Shown piece by piece: positions 38,990-49,165 of a DNA stretch of 64,000 bases. Made by a program: the position numbers and the translations under genes. A model generated the notes under the pieces. That model was not told the origin of the DNA. It saw only the letters and a list, made by a program, of their open reading frames with translations, and did no database searches. The stretch comes from Pandoraea cepalis (GTDB lineage: Bacteria; Pseudomonadota; Gammaproteobacteria; Burkholderiales; Burkholderiaceae): assembly GCF_902459665.1 (NCBI RefSeq), contig NZ_CABPSL010000005.1:186001-250000 (forward strand), given 5' to 3'. How positions within the stretch are numbered: the first letter of the stretch is position 1; every line of letters starts with the position of its first letter.

Positions 38990-39007
38990 GTCGTATCCCT
39001 CGTCCGC

Positions 39008-39883
39008 TTACGTGGAAGAGGCCGAGCGCGTCTTGCCGGCACGGAACCAACGGCGAAAACGCACCGGATCCCAAATGCCCTTGGGCAGGAACAGCACGAT
39101 CAGCACCAGAATCAGGCCGTTGACCACCAGACGGAAGGCGTCGAACGCACGCAGCAATTCGGGCAGCAGCGTAAGAATCGTGCTGCCGAGCACCGGCCCC
39201 ACGAGCCCGTTGATACCACCAAGAATCGCCATGGTGAGAATCTCCACGCCACGGTCGAAGCCGAATTCGTTCGGTCCGATGAAGAACGTCAGATGCGCAT
39301 TGAGTGCCCCGGCCAGCCCGGCGAGCACCGCCCCCAGCACGAACGCCAGCATCTTGTAGCCCGTGACGTTGATGCCCATGAGGCCCGCCGCCGTCTCGTC
39401 TTCCTTGATGGCTTCGAAGGCACGGCCCACTTTGGAGCGGCGCAGGCGCCACAACACGGCGAGCGAGATCACCACGGCCCCCGCCACGTGCCACCACTGC
39501 GTGAGTTGAGGAATGCCGTTCAGGCCCAGCGCACCGCCGGTCAGACCCTCGGCGTTGAGCGTCAGCACACGCACAACTTCGCCGAAGCCCAGCGTCGCCA
39601 TCGCGAGATACACGCCCGACAGACGCAGCGTCGGCTTGCCGATGATGAACGCGATGAGCGCCGGCGCTGCCATGCCACCGGCCAACGACACCGCAAACGG
39701 CGTGTCGTAGTTCATCGTGAGCAACGCCGCCGTGTACGCACCGATGCCCATGAACGCGGCATTGGCCATGGCCAGCATGCCGCACGAGAGCGTGAGGTAA
39801 ATCGACAGGGCCAGCAGCGCATTGGTGCCGAATGTCAGCACCAGATTGCTATAAACCGCCCAGAAATTGTTAAACCAGTCCAT
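39008..39883 (-). CDS. livM: Branched-chain amino acid ABC transporter permease LivM
   Basis: This 291-residue permease has about eight helices, with GFGEVVRVLTLNAEGLTGGALGL and AIKEDETAAGLMGINVTGYKM. The latter is the LivM coupling loop. It lacks the extra N-terminal helices of the long enteric LivM. It sits between livG and livH. Confidence 0.93.
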   Translation of the reverse strand: MDWFNNFWAVYSNLVLTFGTNALLALSIYLTLSCGMLAMANAAFMGIGAYTAALLTMNYDTPFAVSLAGGMAAPALIAFIIGKPTLRLSGVYLAMATLGFGEVVRVLTLNAEGLTGGALGLNGIPQLTQWWHVAGAVVISLAVLWRLRRSKVGRAFEAIKEDETAAGLMGINVTGYKMLAFVLGAVLAGLAGALNAHLTFFIGPNEFGFDRGVEILTMAILGGINGLVGPVLGSTILTLLPELLRAFDAFRLVVNGLILVLIVLFLPKGIWDPVRFRRWFRAGKTRSASST

Positions 39884-39896
39884 TGCGCCCCCGTGA

Positions 39897-40778
39897 TTAC
39901 GCTTTGCGTTCGAGCACTTTGCCGAACAATCCCTGCGGACGCACCAGCAGGATCAGGAACAACAGGCCGAATGCCACGGCGTCGCGCATGTTCGAGCCGA
40001 TATACGCGACCGACAACACTTCCGCGAAGCCGAGGAAGAGGCCGCCGATCATCGCGCCGCGAATGTCGCCCATGCCGCCGAGAATGATGACCGCGATCCC
40101 CTTGTGCAGCATCGGCTGCCCCATCAGTGGGAAGACGGCGTTGGAGTAAAGCCCGATCAGCACCCCCGCCATGCCGCCCAGCCCCGCCGCGGCAAACGAC
40201 GTGGCCAGGAACAGGCCCTCGACGTTGATCCCGAGCAGGTAGGCTGCCTTCGGCGACTCGGCAATGGCGCGCAGCGCGCGCCCGAGTTGCGTCTTCTTGA
40301 TCGTGGCAATGAGCACGGCCATGAGCGCAAACGAGATGAAGATGATCGCGAGTTCCAGTACCGTCATGTGCACGCCGGCCACCGTCAGGGTGTCCTGCGG
40401 CACGAGTTCGTACGGGAATCGCAGGTTCTCCGCGCCGAAAATACCTTGCACACCGTTGTTGAGCAGAATGCCCACGCCAATGGTGGCAATCATCGGAATC
40501 AGGTGAGGCGCACCGCGTTTGCGCAGCGGTTTGAGCACCAGCACGTCGATGAGCAGGCCGACCAGGCCAGCCACCACGACCGCCGTGACGATCGCCGCCC
40601 ACAGCGGCAGATGAAGACGCACGACGGCTTGCAGCGCCGCATAGGCGCCAACCATGAAGACCGCGCCGTGCGAGAGATTGATAACGCCGAGGATGCCGAA
40701 CACGAGGGTGAACCCGAGCGCGAACAAGGCGTACACGCACCCGAGGGAGAGTGCGTTGACGAGTTGCTGTTCCAGCAT
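39897..40778 (-). CDS. livH: Branched-chain amino acid ABC transporter permease LivH
   Basis: This 293-residue permease starts MLEQQLVNALSLGCVYALFALG. The family stretch GILGVINLSHGAVFMVGAY and the coupling loop ALRAIAESPKAAYLLGINVE are present. An upstream ATG at 40880 would add 34 non-family residues and is not used. It follows the binding protein gene after about 130 bp. Confidence 0.94.
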   Translation of the reverse strand: MLEQQLVNALSLGCVYALFALGFTLVFGILGVINLSHGAVFMVGAYAALQAVVRLHLPLWAAIVTAVVVAGLVGLLIDVLVLKPLRKRGAPHLIPMIATIGVGILLNNGVQGIFGAENLRFPYELVPQDTLTVAGVHMTVLELAIIFISFALMAVLIATIKKTQLGRALRAIAESPKAAYLLGINVEGLFLATSFAAAGLGGMAGVLIGLYSNAVFPLMGQPMLHKGIAVIILGGMGDIRGAMIGGLFLGFAEVLSVAYIGSNMRDAVAFGLLFLILLVRPQGLFGKVLERKA

Positions 40779-40909
40779 GGTGTCTATTCCAGCCTGAGGG
40801 ACGGGGACACGCGCCGCACGGGGGGTACGGCGTGCGCCAGAAACGCCGATGGGCGTAGCGCCTTTCAGCTCTACGCCCATGCGGACTTCTTCAAGTACTG
40901 CCGGGCTGC

Positions 40910-42061
40910 TTACTTCTCGATGACGTACTTGGTACCCTTCGTCACGCTGACGATAGGCGCCTGTTGTGCATCGTAGCCGGCCGGCTTGCCGTTCTTGCCC
41001 ATGGCCTGACGGAACGCAAACTTGCCCGTGGCGCCGTCGTGCGTGACCTTCGGCAGCGCGTCGCGCAGCGCCTTGCGGTCGGCATCCAGGTTGCCCGAGA
41101 TCTTCACGCTCTTGATTGCGCCCGCCGCGATATACATCGCGTCATAGGCTTGCGCCGCGAACTGGTCCGGGGCCACGTTGTACTTCGCCTTGTAGGCGCT
41201 GATGAACTTCGTGTTGGCCGGCGTGCTGTTCTCGATCGACCACGGGCTCCCCACCCACAGGCCATCCGAGCTGCCCTTGGCCAGATCGAACACCTTGACC
41301 GAGTTCATGCCGTTGCCGCCGATGAACGGCACGTTGATGCCCAACTGACGGGCCTGCACCATGATCGGCGCGCCTTCGGCGATCAGTGCCGACAGCACGA
41401 TGGCGTCCGGGTTGCTCGCCTTGATCTTCGTGAGCTGTGCCTTGAAGTCCACGTCACCCTTGGCAAACGTCTCGGTCGTCGTGACCGGGATCTTCAGATC
41501 GGCCAGCGCCTTCTTGAAGTTGTCGTAGCCGCTCTTGGTGAACACGTCGTCGTTGCCATACAGCACCGCGACTTTCTTGATGCCCGTGTGCTTGGTCGCG
41601 ACCTTGATGGTCTCGGGCAGCACGTCGGCTTCCGTCACGGAGTTGCGGAAGATGTAGTCGCCGATGGACGTAATGCCGTCAGCCGTATTCGACGTGCCGA
41701 ACGCCACGGTCTTGGCCGCTTGCGCGATCGGATCGGCCGCCTGCGCCGAGTTCGACAACGTCGGGCCGAAAACCATCAGCACCTTGTCCTGGAAGATCAG
41801 CTTCTTGAAGACGTTGATCGCCTCTTCTTTCTTGCCCTGCTCGTCTTCGACCTGCAGTACGAGCTTGTTGCCGTTGATGCCGCCGGCGGCGTTGATTTCG
41901 TCCGCCGCGAGCTGGAAACCGTTCTTGATGGCGGCGCCATATTGCGCCGCACCGCCCGACAGTGCCTCGGCCACGCCGATCTTCAGATCGGCTGCGTGGG
42001 CCGCAGCCACCATCCCAGTAGCGACAAGCGCGCTCAGCAACTTGGTCATGGTGCTTTTCAT
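40910..42061 (-). CDS. Branched-chain amino acid-type periplasmic binding protein
   Basis: This 383-residue type I binding protein has a signal peptide ending AAHAADLKIGVA. The family stretches ALSGGAAQYGAAIKNGFQLAADEINAAGGING and VMVFGPTLSNSAQA are present. It is the first gene of the liv operon and delivers Leu/Ile/Val or a related ligand to LivHMGF. The exact ligand cannot be told. ATG 42049 (MTKLL) is an alternative start. Confidence 0.93.
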   Translation of the reverse strand: MKSTMTKLLSALVATGMVAAAHAADLKIGVAEALSGGAAQYGAAIKNGFQLAADEINAAGGINGNKLVLQVEDEQGKKEEAINVFKKLIFQDKVLMVFGPTLSNSAQAADPIAQAAKTVAFGTSNTADGITSIGDYIFRNSVTEADVLPETIKVATKHTGIKKVAVLYGNDDVFTKSGYDNFKKALADLKIPVTTTETFAKGDVDFKAQLTKIKASNPDAIVLSALIAEGAPIMVQARQLGINVPFIGGNGMNSVKVFDLAKGSSDGLWVGSPWSIENSTPANTKFISAYKAKYNVAPDQFAAQAYDAMYIAAGAIKSVKISGNLDADRKALRDALPKVTHDGATGKFAFRQAMGKNGKPAGYDAQQAPIVSVTKGTKYVIEK

Positions 42062-42145
42062 GAGTCTTCTTCCTCCGATTCCTGGTCTCTAGTTATGAGA
42101 AGGCGCGCCTTATGAGCGCGCCCATTACCCTAACTACCGCGTCTG

Positions 42146-42167
42146 TTCTTAAGCCACGGCTTAAGAA
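42146..42167. promoter_or_regulatory. 22-bp palindrome upstream of the liv operon
   Basis: Arms TTCTTAAGCC (42146-42155) and GGCTTAAGAA (42158-42167) are perfect complements with two bases between. It lies about 85 bp upstream of the binding protein ATG and has no T-run, so an operator is more likely than a terminator. Confidence 0.6.
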
Positions 42168-42279
42168 AACCCCTAAGCATAACGCAAACTACCTCTACCG
42201 GACACGGCAAATGGGGTTTTGCCCCGTTGCGGCGCACAAATGCAACGCGTTTATGGCGTCGCAACGGCGATTCGCAGCA

Positions 42280-43638
42280 TCAATGACCGGCGATGGTCAT
42301 TTGTTCAATCAGGATTGACCCGACCTCCTTGGTACCGCGCACCAGGGCATCGGCCCCAATCGCGACGATCTGGCGGAACATGTCGTTCAGGTTGCCGGCC
42401 AGCGTGATCTCCTCGACCGGATACTGAATTTCGCCGTTCTCCACCCAGAAGCCCGAGGCGCCGCGCGAATAATCGCCCGTCACATAGTTCACGCCCTGCC
42501 CCATCAGTTCGGTCACGAGCAGGCCGGTGCCGAGCTTGCGCAACATCGCTCGAAAGTCGTCCGTCGGTGCGGTGAGCTTGCTGTACATGCGCAGGTTGTG
42601 CGAGCCGCCCGCGTTGCCGGTCGTCTGCATGCCGAGCTTTCGGGCCGAATAGGTCGACAGGAAGTAGCCCTGCACCACGCCATCGCTCACCACGTCTCGG
42701 GCGCGCGTCCTCACGCCTTCTTCGTCGTACGGGGCGCTGCCCATGGCGCGCGGCACGTGCGGATCTTCGTAAATGCCGACATGATCGGCAAACACCGGCT
42801 TGCCGAGGGTGTCAACGAGGAACGTGGCCTTGCGATACAGTGCGCCACCGCTCACACCCTGCACGAACGCCCCCAGCAGACCGGCGGCGAGCGGTGCCTC
42901 GAACAGCACGGCGCACTTGCGCGTGGACAGCTTGCGCGCGTGCAGGCGGGCCAGCGCGCGCTCGGCGGCGTAGCGGCCGACCGTTTCGGGCGAGGCCAGG
43001 TCTTCGGCGGCACGCTTGGACGAATACCAATCGTCGCGCTGCATATGGCGGCCCGATCCGGCAATCGGCGAGACCGAAAGATAGTGTCGCGAATACGGAT
43101 ATCCCGACAGGAAGCCGCGAGTCGTCCCCAGCATGAATTGCGAGTGCTGGGCCGACACGCCCGCGCCTTCGGAATTTCGGATGAGCGGACTCACCTCGAA
43201 TGCCGCCGTCTCGGCGCGACGCGCCAATTCGACCGCGTCGTCGGCCGAAATGCGCCACGGGTGAAACAACGACAGGTCCTGCGGATGCATCTCCAGCAGT
43301 TCGGACTCGGCAAGCCCGGCGCAGTCGTCTTCGGCCGTAAAGCGGGCAATGTTATAGGCCGCATCGACCGTGTCGTGCAGCGCCTTGCGCGAGAAGTCGG
43401 ACGTGCTGGCATTGCCGCGGCGCTGACCGATGAATACCGTCACGCCCACCAGCTTGTCGCGATTGCGCTCAATGGTCTCGACCTTGCCGCGACGCACCGA
43501 GACCGACAAGCCGTCGCCCTCGGAGATCTCAGCCGCGGCATCGGTGGCGCCAAGCGAACGGGCGTATTGCAGTACGTCGCTGACAATTTCCTTGAGTTGA
43601 TCCTGGGTATGCGTGAAATGCTGGGTCGCTTGGGACAT
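42280..43638 (-). CDS. pmbA: Metalloprotease PmbA (TldD/TldE partner)
   Basis: This 452-residue protein of the TldD/PmbA family works with TldD to degrade unfolded short peptides and to mature microcins and antitoxins. It has GDGLSVSVRRGKVETIERNRD, TGNAGGSHNLRM and GDYSRGASGFWVENGEIQYPVEEITLAGNL, the C-terminal signature. PmbA lacks the HExxxH of TldD, as expected. yjgA is divergent at 43754, the usual proteobacterial pairing. Confidence 0.95.
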   Translation of the reverse strand: MSQATQHFTHTQDQLKEIVSDVLQYARSLGATDAAAEISEGDGLSVSVRRGKVETIERNRDKLVGVTVFIGQRRGNASTSDFSRKALHDTVDAAYNIARFTAEDDCAGLAESELLEMHPQDLSLFHPWRISADDAVELARRAETAAFEVSPLIRNSEGAGVSAQHSQFMLGTTRGFLSGYPYSRHYLSVSPIAGSGRHMQRDDWYSSKRAAEDLASPETVGRYAAERALARLHARKLSTRKCAVLFEAPLAAGLLGAFVQGVSGGALYRKATFLVDTLGKPVFADHVGIYEDPHVPRAMGSAPYDEEGVRTRARDVVSDGVVQGYFLSTYSARKLGMQTTGNAGGSHNLRMYSKLTAPTDDFRAMLRKLGTGLLVTELMGQGVNYVTGDYSRGASGFWVENGEIQYPVEEITLAGNLNDMFRQIVAIGADALVRGTKEVGSILIEQMTIAGH

Positions 43639-43753
43639 CGGCGCGATTCGGTCAGTGGCTGAATAGGAACCGCCATCTTAGCGCGACTTCCCCGCCGCCG
43701 TGCGTCGGCACGGCAACTATTTGGACGCCGCGCGCCGCGCTACAATAGCGCTC

Positions 43754-44359
43754 ATGACGCACACTCAACGCTTTAACCAAATCTCCCACGCCGAGCTTCC
43801 CGACGAAGGCCCGAGCAAATCCCAACGCAAGCGCGAGTCGCATGCCTTGCAGGATCTTGGCGAAGAACTGGTCAATCTGGCCAAGGACGCGCTCGCCCGC
43901 GTGCCGATGCCCGAGAACCTCGAACGCGCCGTCAAGGACTGCCGCAAGATCACCGCACACGAAGGCCGCCGCCGCCAGATGCAGTACGTGGGCAAGCAAA
44001 TGCGCACGCTGCATGAGTCGGAAGTCGAAGCGATTCGCCGCGCCCTCGACGTCATCAAAGGCGTCTCGAAGGCGGAAACGGCCAAGCTGCATGCGCTCGA
44101 GCGCTGGCGCGAGCGCCTGCTGGCCAAGGACGAGGCGCTCACCGAGCTGCTCGCCCAGCACCCGCAGGCCGATGCCCAGCAGCTGCGCACACTGATTCGC
44201 AATGCCCGCCGTGAGCAGGCCGCGCAAAAGCCGCCCAAAGCCTTCCGCGAGCTGTTCCAGGCGCTCAAGGATCTGCTGGGCACCGGATCGTCCCACGCCG
44301 AAACTTCAGACGACGTCGAGAACGAACTGCCGGAATTCCCAACCCGCGAGGAAGATTGA
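43754..44359 (+). CDS. yjgA: Ribosome-associated protein YjgA (DarP, DUF615)
   Basis: This 201-residue protein is highly helical and charged. It starts MTHTQRFNQISHAELPDEGPSKSQRKRES, with the DUF615 signature SKSQRKRESHALQDLGEELVNL. It takes part in late 50S subunit assembly. The ATG at 43754 fits the family; the frame runs upstream to 43700 without family residues. It overlaps mog by one base at the TGATG junction. Confidence 0.93.
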   Translation: MTHTQRFNQISHAELPDEGPSKSQRKRESHALQDLGEELVNLAKDALARVPMPENLERAVKDCRKITAHEGRRRQMQYVGKQMRTLHESEVEAIRRALDVIKGVSKAETAKLHALERWRERLLAKDEALTELLAQHPQADAQQLRTLIRNARREQAAQKPPKAFRELFQALKDLLGTGSSHAETSDDVENELPEFPTREED

Positions 44360-44979
44360 TGGTCGCCCGCGCCCATCCGGACGAACTTCGCGTAGGCCTC
44401 GTCTCGATCAGCGATCGAGCGAGTCAGGGTACCTATGACGACCAGGGCATTCCAGCGCTCCAGGCCTGGCTTGGCGCCGCGCTCCGGTCCCCCTGGGTGG
44501 CCGAAACGCGCCTGATTCCCGATGATGCCGACGGCATTACCGCCACGCTGATCGACCTGGTCGACACAATGCAGTGCGATCTGGTGCTCACCACCGGCGG
44601 CACGGGCCCTGCACGGCGCGACGTCACGCCGGAGGCGACATTGCGGGCGGGTACGAAGGAGATGCCCGGCTTCGGAGAGCAGATGCGTCAGATCAGCCTG
44701 CGCTTCGTGCCGACGGCCATCCTGTCGCGTCAGGTCGCCGTGATTCGCGAGACCCCGGCGCGTGCCGCGCTCATCATCAACCTGCCCGGGCAGCCCAAGT
44801 CGATCAAGGAAACGCTCGAAGGGTTGCGCGATATGGACGGAACGTCGATCGTGCCCGGCATTTTTGCCGCCGTGCCGTATTGCATCGACCTGATCGGCGG
44901 ACCTTACATCGAGACCGACGACGCCGTCTGCAAGGCCTTCCGTCCCAAGAGCGCCATTCGCGCCCCGAAACCCGCCTGA
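44359..44979 (+). CDS. mog: Molybdopterin adenylyltransferase
   Basis: Mog adenylates molybdopterin before molybdenum insertion. The 206-residue protein has VGLVSISDRASQGTYDDQG at the start, then LVLTTGGTGPARRDVTPEAT, the MPT-binding TGGTG motif, and NLPGQPKSIKETL. The ATG at 44359 is embedded in the stop of yjgA (TGATG). A TTG three bases upstream is also in frame. Confidence 0.95.
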   Translation: MVARAHPDELRVGLVSISDRASQGTYDDQGIPALQAWLGAALRSPWVAETRLIPDDADGITATLIDLVDTMQCDLVLTTGGTGPARRDVTPEATLRAGTKEMPGFGEQMRQISLRFVPTAILSRQVAVIRETPARAALIINLPGQPKSIKETLEGLRDMDGTSIVPGIFAAVPYCIDLIGGPYIETDDAVCKAFRPKSAIRAPKPA

Positions 44980-45027
44980 TGGACTGACGACAGGACGTTC
45001 CGGGCCATTCGGTTCGAACATCCAAAG

Positions 45028-45057
45028 CACAACGCCAGCGATATGGCTGGCGTTGTG
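45028..45057. terminator. Hairpin between convergent mog and orn
   Basis: Perfect 12-bp arms CACAACGCCAGC (45028-45039) and GCTGGCGTTGTG (45046-45057) flank a 6-base loop. There are no long T-runs on either side, so termination strength is uncertain, but the position between two gene ends fits a bidirectional terminator. Confidence 0.55.
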
Positions 45058-45075
45058 AAGCGTCTGTGGGGAAGA

Positions 45076-45714
45076 TCAGGCCGAAGTGGGCGCGGCCGCC
45101 TCGGGCGCGTCGGGTACGGTCGTCTTCAGGAAATGCTCGCGGTAGTACACCAGTTCGTCGATCGACTCGTGAATGTCGGCCATCGCCGTGTGGGCGGCGC
45201 GCTTGGTGAAGCCCTTGTAGACCGTGGGTTCCCAGCGGCGGCACAGTTCCTTGAGCGTGCTGACATCCAGGTTCCGGTAGTGAAAGAACGCCTCGAGCCT
45301 GGGCATGTAACGCGCCATGAAACGGCGATCCTGACAGATCGAATTGCCGCACATCGGCGACTTGTTGGGCGGCACGTACTGCGAGAGGAACTCGATCAGT
45401 TGCGCTTCGGCAGACGCCTCGTCGACCGCCGATGCCTTCACGCGTTCGATCAGCCCCGAGCGCCCATGTGTCGACTTGTTCCAGTCGTCCATTGCGTCGA
45501 GCACGGCGTCCGTTTGATGGATCGCGAACACCGGCCCCTCGATGCGGCGCGTCAGCGCGGAGTCCGTGACGACCACCGCCACCTCGATGATTCGGTCGCT
45601 GTCGGGCTGCAGGCCGGTCATTTCCATATCGAGCCAGACCAGATTGAACTCAGCGCGCGCAAGCGTCGTCTCGGCATCGGCAGACGTGGGATGTTGGGAT
45701 GGAATGACAGACAT
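45076..45714 (-). CDS. orn: Oligoribonuclease
   Basis: Orn degrades di- to pentaribonucleotides, including pGpG from c-di-GMP. The 212-residue protein is a DEDDh exonuclease. Catalytic residues appear in [20 protein letters not shown] (D and E), the middle region [12 protein letters not shown] (D) and [14 protein letters not shown] (H and D). The tail after residue 190 is Ala-rich. Confidence 0.96.
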   Translation of the reverse strand: MSVIPSQHPTSADAETTLARAEFNLVWLDMEMTGLQPDSDRIIEVAVVVTDSALTRRIEGPVFAIHQTDAVLDAMDDWNKSTHGRSGLIERVKASAVDEASAEAQLIEFLSQYVPPNKSPMCGNSICQDRRFMARYMPRLEAFFHYRNLDVSTLKELCRRWEPTVYKGFTKRAAHTAMADIHESIDELVYYREHFLKTTVPDAPEAAAPTSA

Positions 45715-45817
45715 GGTCGGAAGACTCTGGAAAACGCGTCGTTAGGCGACCGGCAAGGGCGTCCCGCCGGTCGAAAGAACTTATAATTCTCGCATACTTC
45801 GGATTCTCCTTAAGCGC

Positions 45818-47065
45818 ATGCTCACTTACCTCTTCGTGATCTTCCTGCTGGCGATGGTCATGACCAAGCTTTGGCTGGCCGCTCGTCAGATCCGCCATGT
45901 GGTCACCCATCGGGCGGCTGTTCCCGAGCGATTTGCCAGTACGATCACACTGACCGACCATCAGCGGGCCGCCGATTACACGGTCGCCCGCACCCGTCTG
46001 GGCATGGCCGAGATCTTTGCCCAGGCGGTGCTGCTCGTCGCTTTCACGCTGCTCGGCGGGCTGAACCTGCTGCATATCGGCGTGACCGAATGGCTCGGCG
46101 AGGGCTATCTGGGTCAGATCGCATTGATCGCCGCCGTGCTGTTGATTTCCGGCCTCGTCGACCTGCCCTTTACTTACGTGCGGCAGTTCGTGATCGAACA
46201 GCGTTTCGGCTTCAACCGCATGTCGCTCGGGCTGTTCATTGCCGATATGATCAAGGCCACCGCCATCGGCGTCTTGCTCGGACTGCCGCTGCTGTTCGCC
46301 GTGCTGTGGCTCATGGAGCGCGCAGGACCGTTGTGGTGGCTGTACACGTGGGTGGTCTGGGTGGGCTTCAATCTGTTCGTGCAGTTCATCTTCCCGCACG
46401 TCATCGCGCCAATGTTCAATAAGTTCGAACCGCTCTCGGACGTGTCGCTGGCGCAGCGCATCGAGGGGCTGATGCAGCGCTGCGGCTTCGCGGCGCGCGG
46501 TTTGTTCGTGATGGATGGCTCGAAGCGGTCGGCACACGGCAATGCCTATTTCAGCGGCTTCGGCCGCACCAAGCGCATCGTGTTTTTCGATACGCTCATC
46601 GAGCGGCTCTCACCCGCCGAAATCGAAGCCGTGCTGGCCCACGAGCTGGGCCACTTCAAGCGTCGCCACATCACGAAGCGCCTGATCGTCGCCTTCGTGC
46701 TGTCGCTGGCATTCCTTGCCCTGCTTGGTTGGCTGATCGGCCGCACATGGTTCTACACCGACCTCGGCGTGATGCCGTCGCTGACCGGTAGCAACAACGC
46801 GTTGGCGCTGGTGCTGTTCTTCCTCGTGCTTCCGGTGTTCGGCTTTTTCGCCAGCCCGCTCGGCAGCCTGACATCTCGCAAGCACGAGTTCGAAGCCGAC
46901 GCGTTCGCCGCCAGCCAGACGCAAGCCAGCGATCTGGTCAACGCTCTCGTCAAGCTTTACCAGGACAATGCGTCGACGCTCACGCCCGACCCCGTCTACA
47001 CCGCGTTTTACTATTCGCATCCGCCCGCCTCCCAGCGCATCGACCGTTTGCTGGGGCACGCATGA
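45818..47065 (+). CDS. M48 family peptidase (STE24/CAAX protease-like)
   Basis: This 415-residue integral membrane zinc protease has the HExxH motif in [13 protein letters not shown] (about residue 276). The third ligand E is in [11 protein letters not shown]. There are about seven helices, and the layout matches bacterial Ste24 homologues rather than the shorter HtpX. It probably works in membrane-protein quality control. The stop overlaps the rsgA start by 4 bp. Confidence 0.92.
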   Translation: MLTYLFVIFLLAMVMTKLWLAARQIRHVVTHRAAVPERFASTITLTDHQRAADYTVARTRLGMAEIFAQAVLLVAFTLLGGLNLLHIGVTEWLGEGYLGQIALIAAVLLISGLVDLPFTYVRQFVIEQRFGFNRMSLGLFIADMIKATAIGVLLGLPLLFAVLWLMERAGPLWWLYTWVVWVGFNLFVQFIFPHVIAPMFNKFEPLSDVSLAQRIEGLMQRCGFAARGLFVMDGSKRSAHGNAYFSGFGRTKRIVFFDTLIERLSPAEIEAVLAHELGHFKRRHITKRLIVAFVLSLAFLALLGWLIGRTWFYTDLGVMPSLTGSNNALALVLFFLVLPVFGFFASPLGSLTSRKHEFEADAFAASQTQASDLVNALVKLYQDNASTLTPDPVYTAFYYSHPPASQRIDRLLGHA

Positions 47066-48003
47066 AGCGCAGCCTCAAGGGAAAAGCCGCGCCGGCCGAA
47101 ACAACCGCGCAGGAACGCCGTCACGGCCGAGTCACGGCGGCGCACGGCCGTCACTACGTCGTGGAAGCCGACGATGGCGAAACGGTGCTGTGCTTTCCTC
47201 GCGGCAAGAAGAGCGAAATTGCGGTCGGCGACGAAGTCGCCTGGGCGCGCACCGGCGATCAGGGCGTGATTGAAGAGATCCTGCCGCGCCGCAACCTGCT
47301 TTACCGCTCAGACCAGTTCAAGAGCAAGCTCTTCGCCGCCAACATCGACCAGTTGGTCATCATGTTGGGCACCGAGCCGTACTTCAGTGAGGATTTGCTG
47401 GGCCGAGCACTGGTCGCCTCGGAAGCCAATGCACTGAGACCGCTGATCGTGCTCAACAAGACCGATGTCGCCGAGGCCTTGCCGGCGGCGCGCGCGCGCT
47501 TGGCGCCGTATCGCGCACTGGGCTACGACGTGCTGGAACTTTCCGTGCGGGCGGATCCGGAAGGGGCGAAGGCGCTGCTGCTGCCTCGCCTGGCCCATCA
47601 AGCGTCGTTGCTGCTCGGGCAGTCGGGCATGGGCAAATCGAGCCTCGTGAACCTGCTCGTCCCCGATGCCGATGCCGCAACGCGCGAGATCTCCACGGTA
47701 TTGAACTCAGGCAAGCACACGACGACCTTCACGCGAATCTTTCACCTGCCCGAAGGCGGACTGCTCATCGATTCGCCAGGCTTTCAGGAATTCGGTCTGC
47801 ATCACCTCAAGGAAGGGGCACTGGAGCGCGCCTTCCCCGAGTTCCGTGCGCGGCTCACCGGCTGCCGGTTCTACAATTGCCATCACCTGAAAGAACCCGG
47901 TTGCGCTATTCTCGCGGCCGTGTCCGACGGAAGCATCTCGCAACAGCGCCATATGCTCTATGCCCAGCTCGTTCACGAGTCGGAGCAACAGATTCCCTAC
48001 TGA
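47062..48003 (+). CDS. rsgA: Ribosome small subunit GTPase A
   Basis: RsgA is a circularly permuted GTPase that matures the 30S subunit. The 313-residue protein has an OB domain, then G4 LNKTD, G1 [10 protein letters not shown] and G3 DSPGFQEFG in permuted order. A zinc-finger end follows with [15 protein letters not shown]. It overlaps the protease gene by ATGA, and the convergent terminator at 48042 follows. Confidence 0.96.
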   Translation: MKRSLKGKAAPAETTAQERRHGRVTAAHGRHYVVEADDGETVLCFPRGKKSEIAVGDEVAWARTGDQGVIEEILPRRNLLYRSDQFKSKLFAANIDQLVIMLGTEPYFSEDLLGRALVASEANALRPLIVLNKTDVAEALPAARARLAPYRALGYDVLELSVRADPEGAKALLLPRLAHQASLLLGQSGMGKSSLVNLLVPDADAATREISTVLNSGKHTTTFTRIFHLPEGGLLIDSPGFQEFGLHHLKEGALERAFPEFRARLTGCRFYNCHHLKEPGCAILAAVSDGSISQQRHMLYAQLVHESEQQIPY

Positions 48004-48041
48004 CGCATCAGTCAGCGGCGAAGCGATCCGCGCGAATCGGC

Positions 48042-48075
48042 CATAAAAAAACCCGCTTCCGCGGGTTTTTTTATG
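48042..48075. terminator. Bidirectional terminator between rsgA and the CobD-like gene
   Basis: A perfect 15-bp inverted repeat (CATAAAAAAACCCGC at 48042-48056, GCGGGTTTTTTTATG at 48061-48075) has a 4-base loop and T-runs on both strands. Confidence 0.95.
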
Positions 48076-48091
48076 GGTTCTCGCTTGAACC

Positions 48092-49030
48092 TCAGCCCAA
48101 CCACACGGCGAGGGTCAGCAGCAGCAACAGGAGCATCCAAAGCAAAACCGCGCGCCAGACCAGGCCGACGGCCGCCTGAAGCGTGCGCGGCGTGCATTCG
48201 CTGCCGACAGGCAGGACGGCGTCGTCGCCTTGATTCAGCGCATCGACGCTCGAGACTTCCGCCAGCGGGCCGGTCAATCGTGCGCCGAGGGCGCCGCTAC
48301 CCGCGGCCAGCAGAATGCCTTCGTTCTCGTTCGGCCACTGCTTCGCATAGTGGCGCCACGCGTAAATGGCGTCTTCAAAGTTGCCGACAATGGCGAAACC
48401 GATGGCCGTCAAACGAGCCGGCACCCAATCGATGACATAGAAAACCTTGCGCGCGAAGGCCCCGAACGCCGGGCTGCGATCGGGCGCGGGCTCCGTCCAG
48501 CGACGCGACAGATATTCGGCGAGACGGTACAACACCGCCCCCGCCGGACCGACCGGCATCAGGAACCAGAAAAACACGCCAAAAACGTGGCGATGCGAGG
48601 CAATGACCGCGTGCAACAGTGTGTGGCGCACGATCTCGTCCACCGGCATGTCGACCGTGTCGATGCCGATCCACTGATGCAGGATTTCTCGCGCCTCGTT
48701 CACGTTATCGTTGTTCAGCGCAACGTGAATGTCCGTGAAGTAGTGACTGAACTGCCGGAATCCCATCGTCAGGTAGACGATGAGCACGTTCCATGCGAAG
48801 CCCAGGAAAATGTTGACCCGCATGAGCAGGTAGTAGATGACACCGACCGCCAGCACAAACGGCAGCACCACGACCAGCCACGCAAGCACGCCATGACGGG
48901 GTAGCCCGGCATCGAACGATTGCGACGTATGGGTCGCGTGGGAGCGAATCAGGTTGTAGATCGGGTTTTGCGTGGAGAGGGCACGCATCTGCTCGAGGAT
49001 CAGCGCGAGGAGTACCGAAAAGAATGTCAT
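48092..49030 (-). CDS. CobD/CbiB-family membrane protein
   Basis: This 312-residue protein starts MTFFSVLLALILEQMRAL; an upstream ATG at 49108 adds non-family residues. It has five or so helices and motifs such as GFRQFSHYFTDIHVALNND and VFYVIDWVPARLTAIGFAIVGNFEDA, the CobD/CbiB pattern. True CobD makes adenosylcobinamide. No cobalamin gene is near, and these stand-alone betaproteobacterial copies are also related to AmpE, so the role is open. Confidence 0.85.
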   Translation of the reverse strand: MTFFSVLLALILEQMRALSTQNPIYNLIRSHATHTSQSFDAGLPRHGVLAWLVVVLPFVLAVGVIYYLLMRVNIFLGFAWNVLIVYLTMGFRQFSHYFTDIHVALNNDNVNEAREILHQWIGIDTVDMPVDEIVRHTLLHAVIASHRHVFGVFFWFLMPVGPAGAVLYRLAEYLSRRWTEPAPDRSPAFGAFARKVFYVIDWVPARLTAIGFAIVGNFEDAIYAWRHYAKQWPNENEGILLAAGSGALGARLTGPLAEVSSVDALNQGDDAVLPVGSECTPRTLQAAVGLVWRAVLLWMLLLLLLTLAVWLG

Positions 49031-49165
49031 GCGTGCGTTCAGATCACCAGACGGAATGGTGTAACGATAGCACAGCTTCTCGCAAATGCCCGCCCCAGGC
49101 GCCTGCACGACGCACTCACTTCACACTATAGGCAGACAACTCGCGAAAACGATCGGTCTCTCGCG

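Noticed and set aside
44980-45075. tRNA gene in the mog-orn gap
   Set aside because: The only structure is a single 12-bp hairpin; no cloverleaf or T-arm motif.
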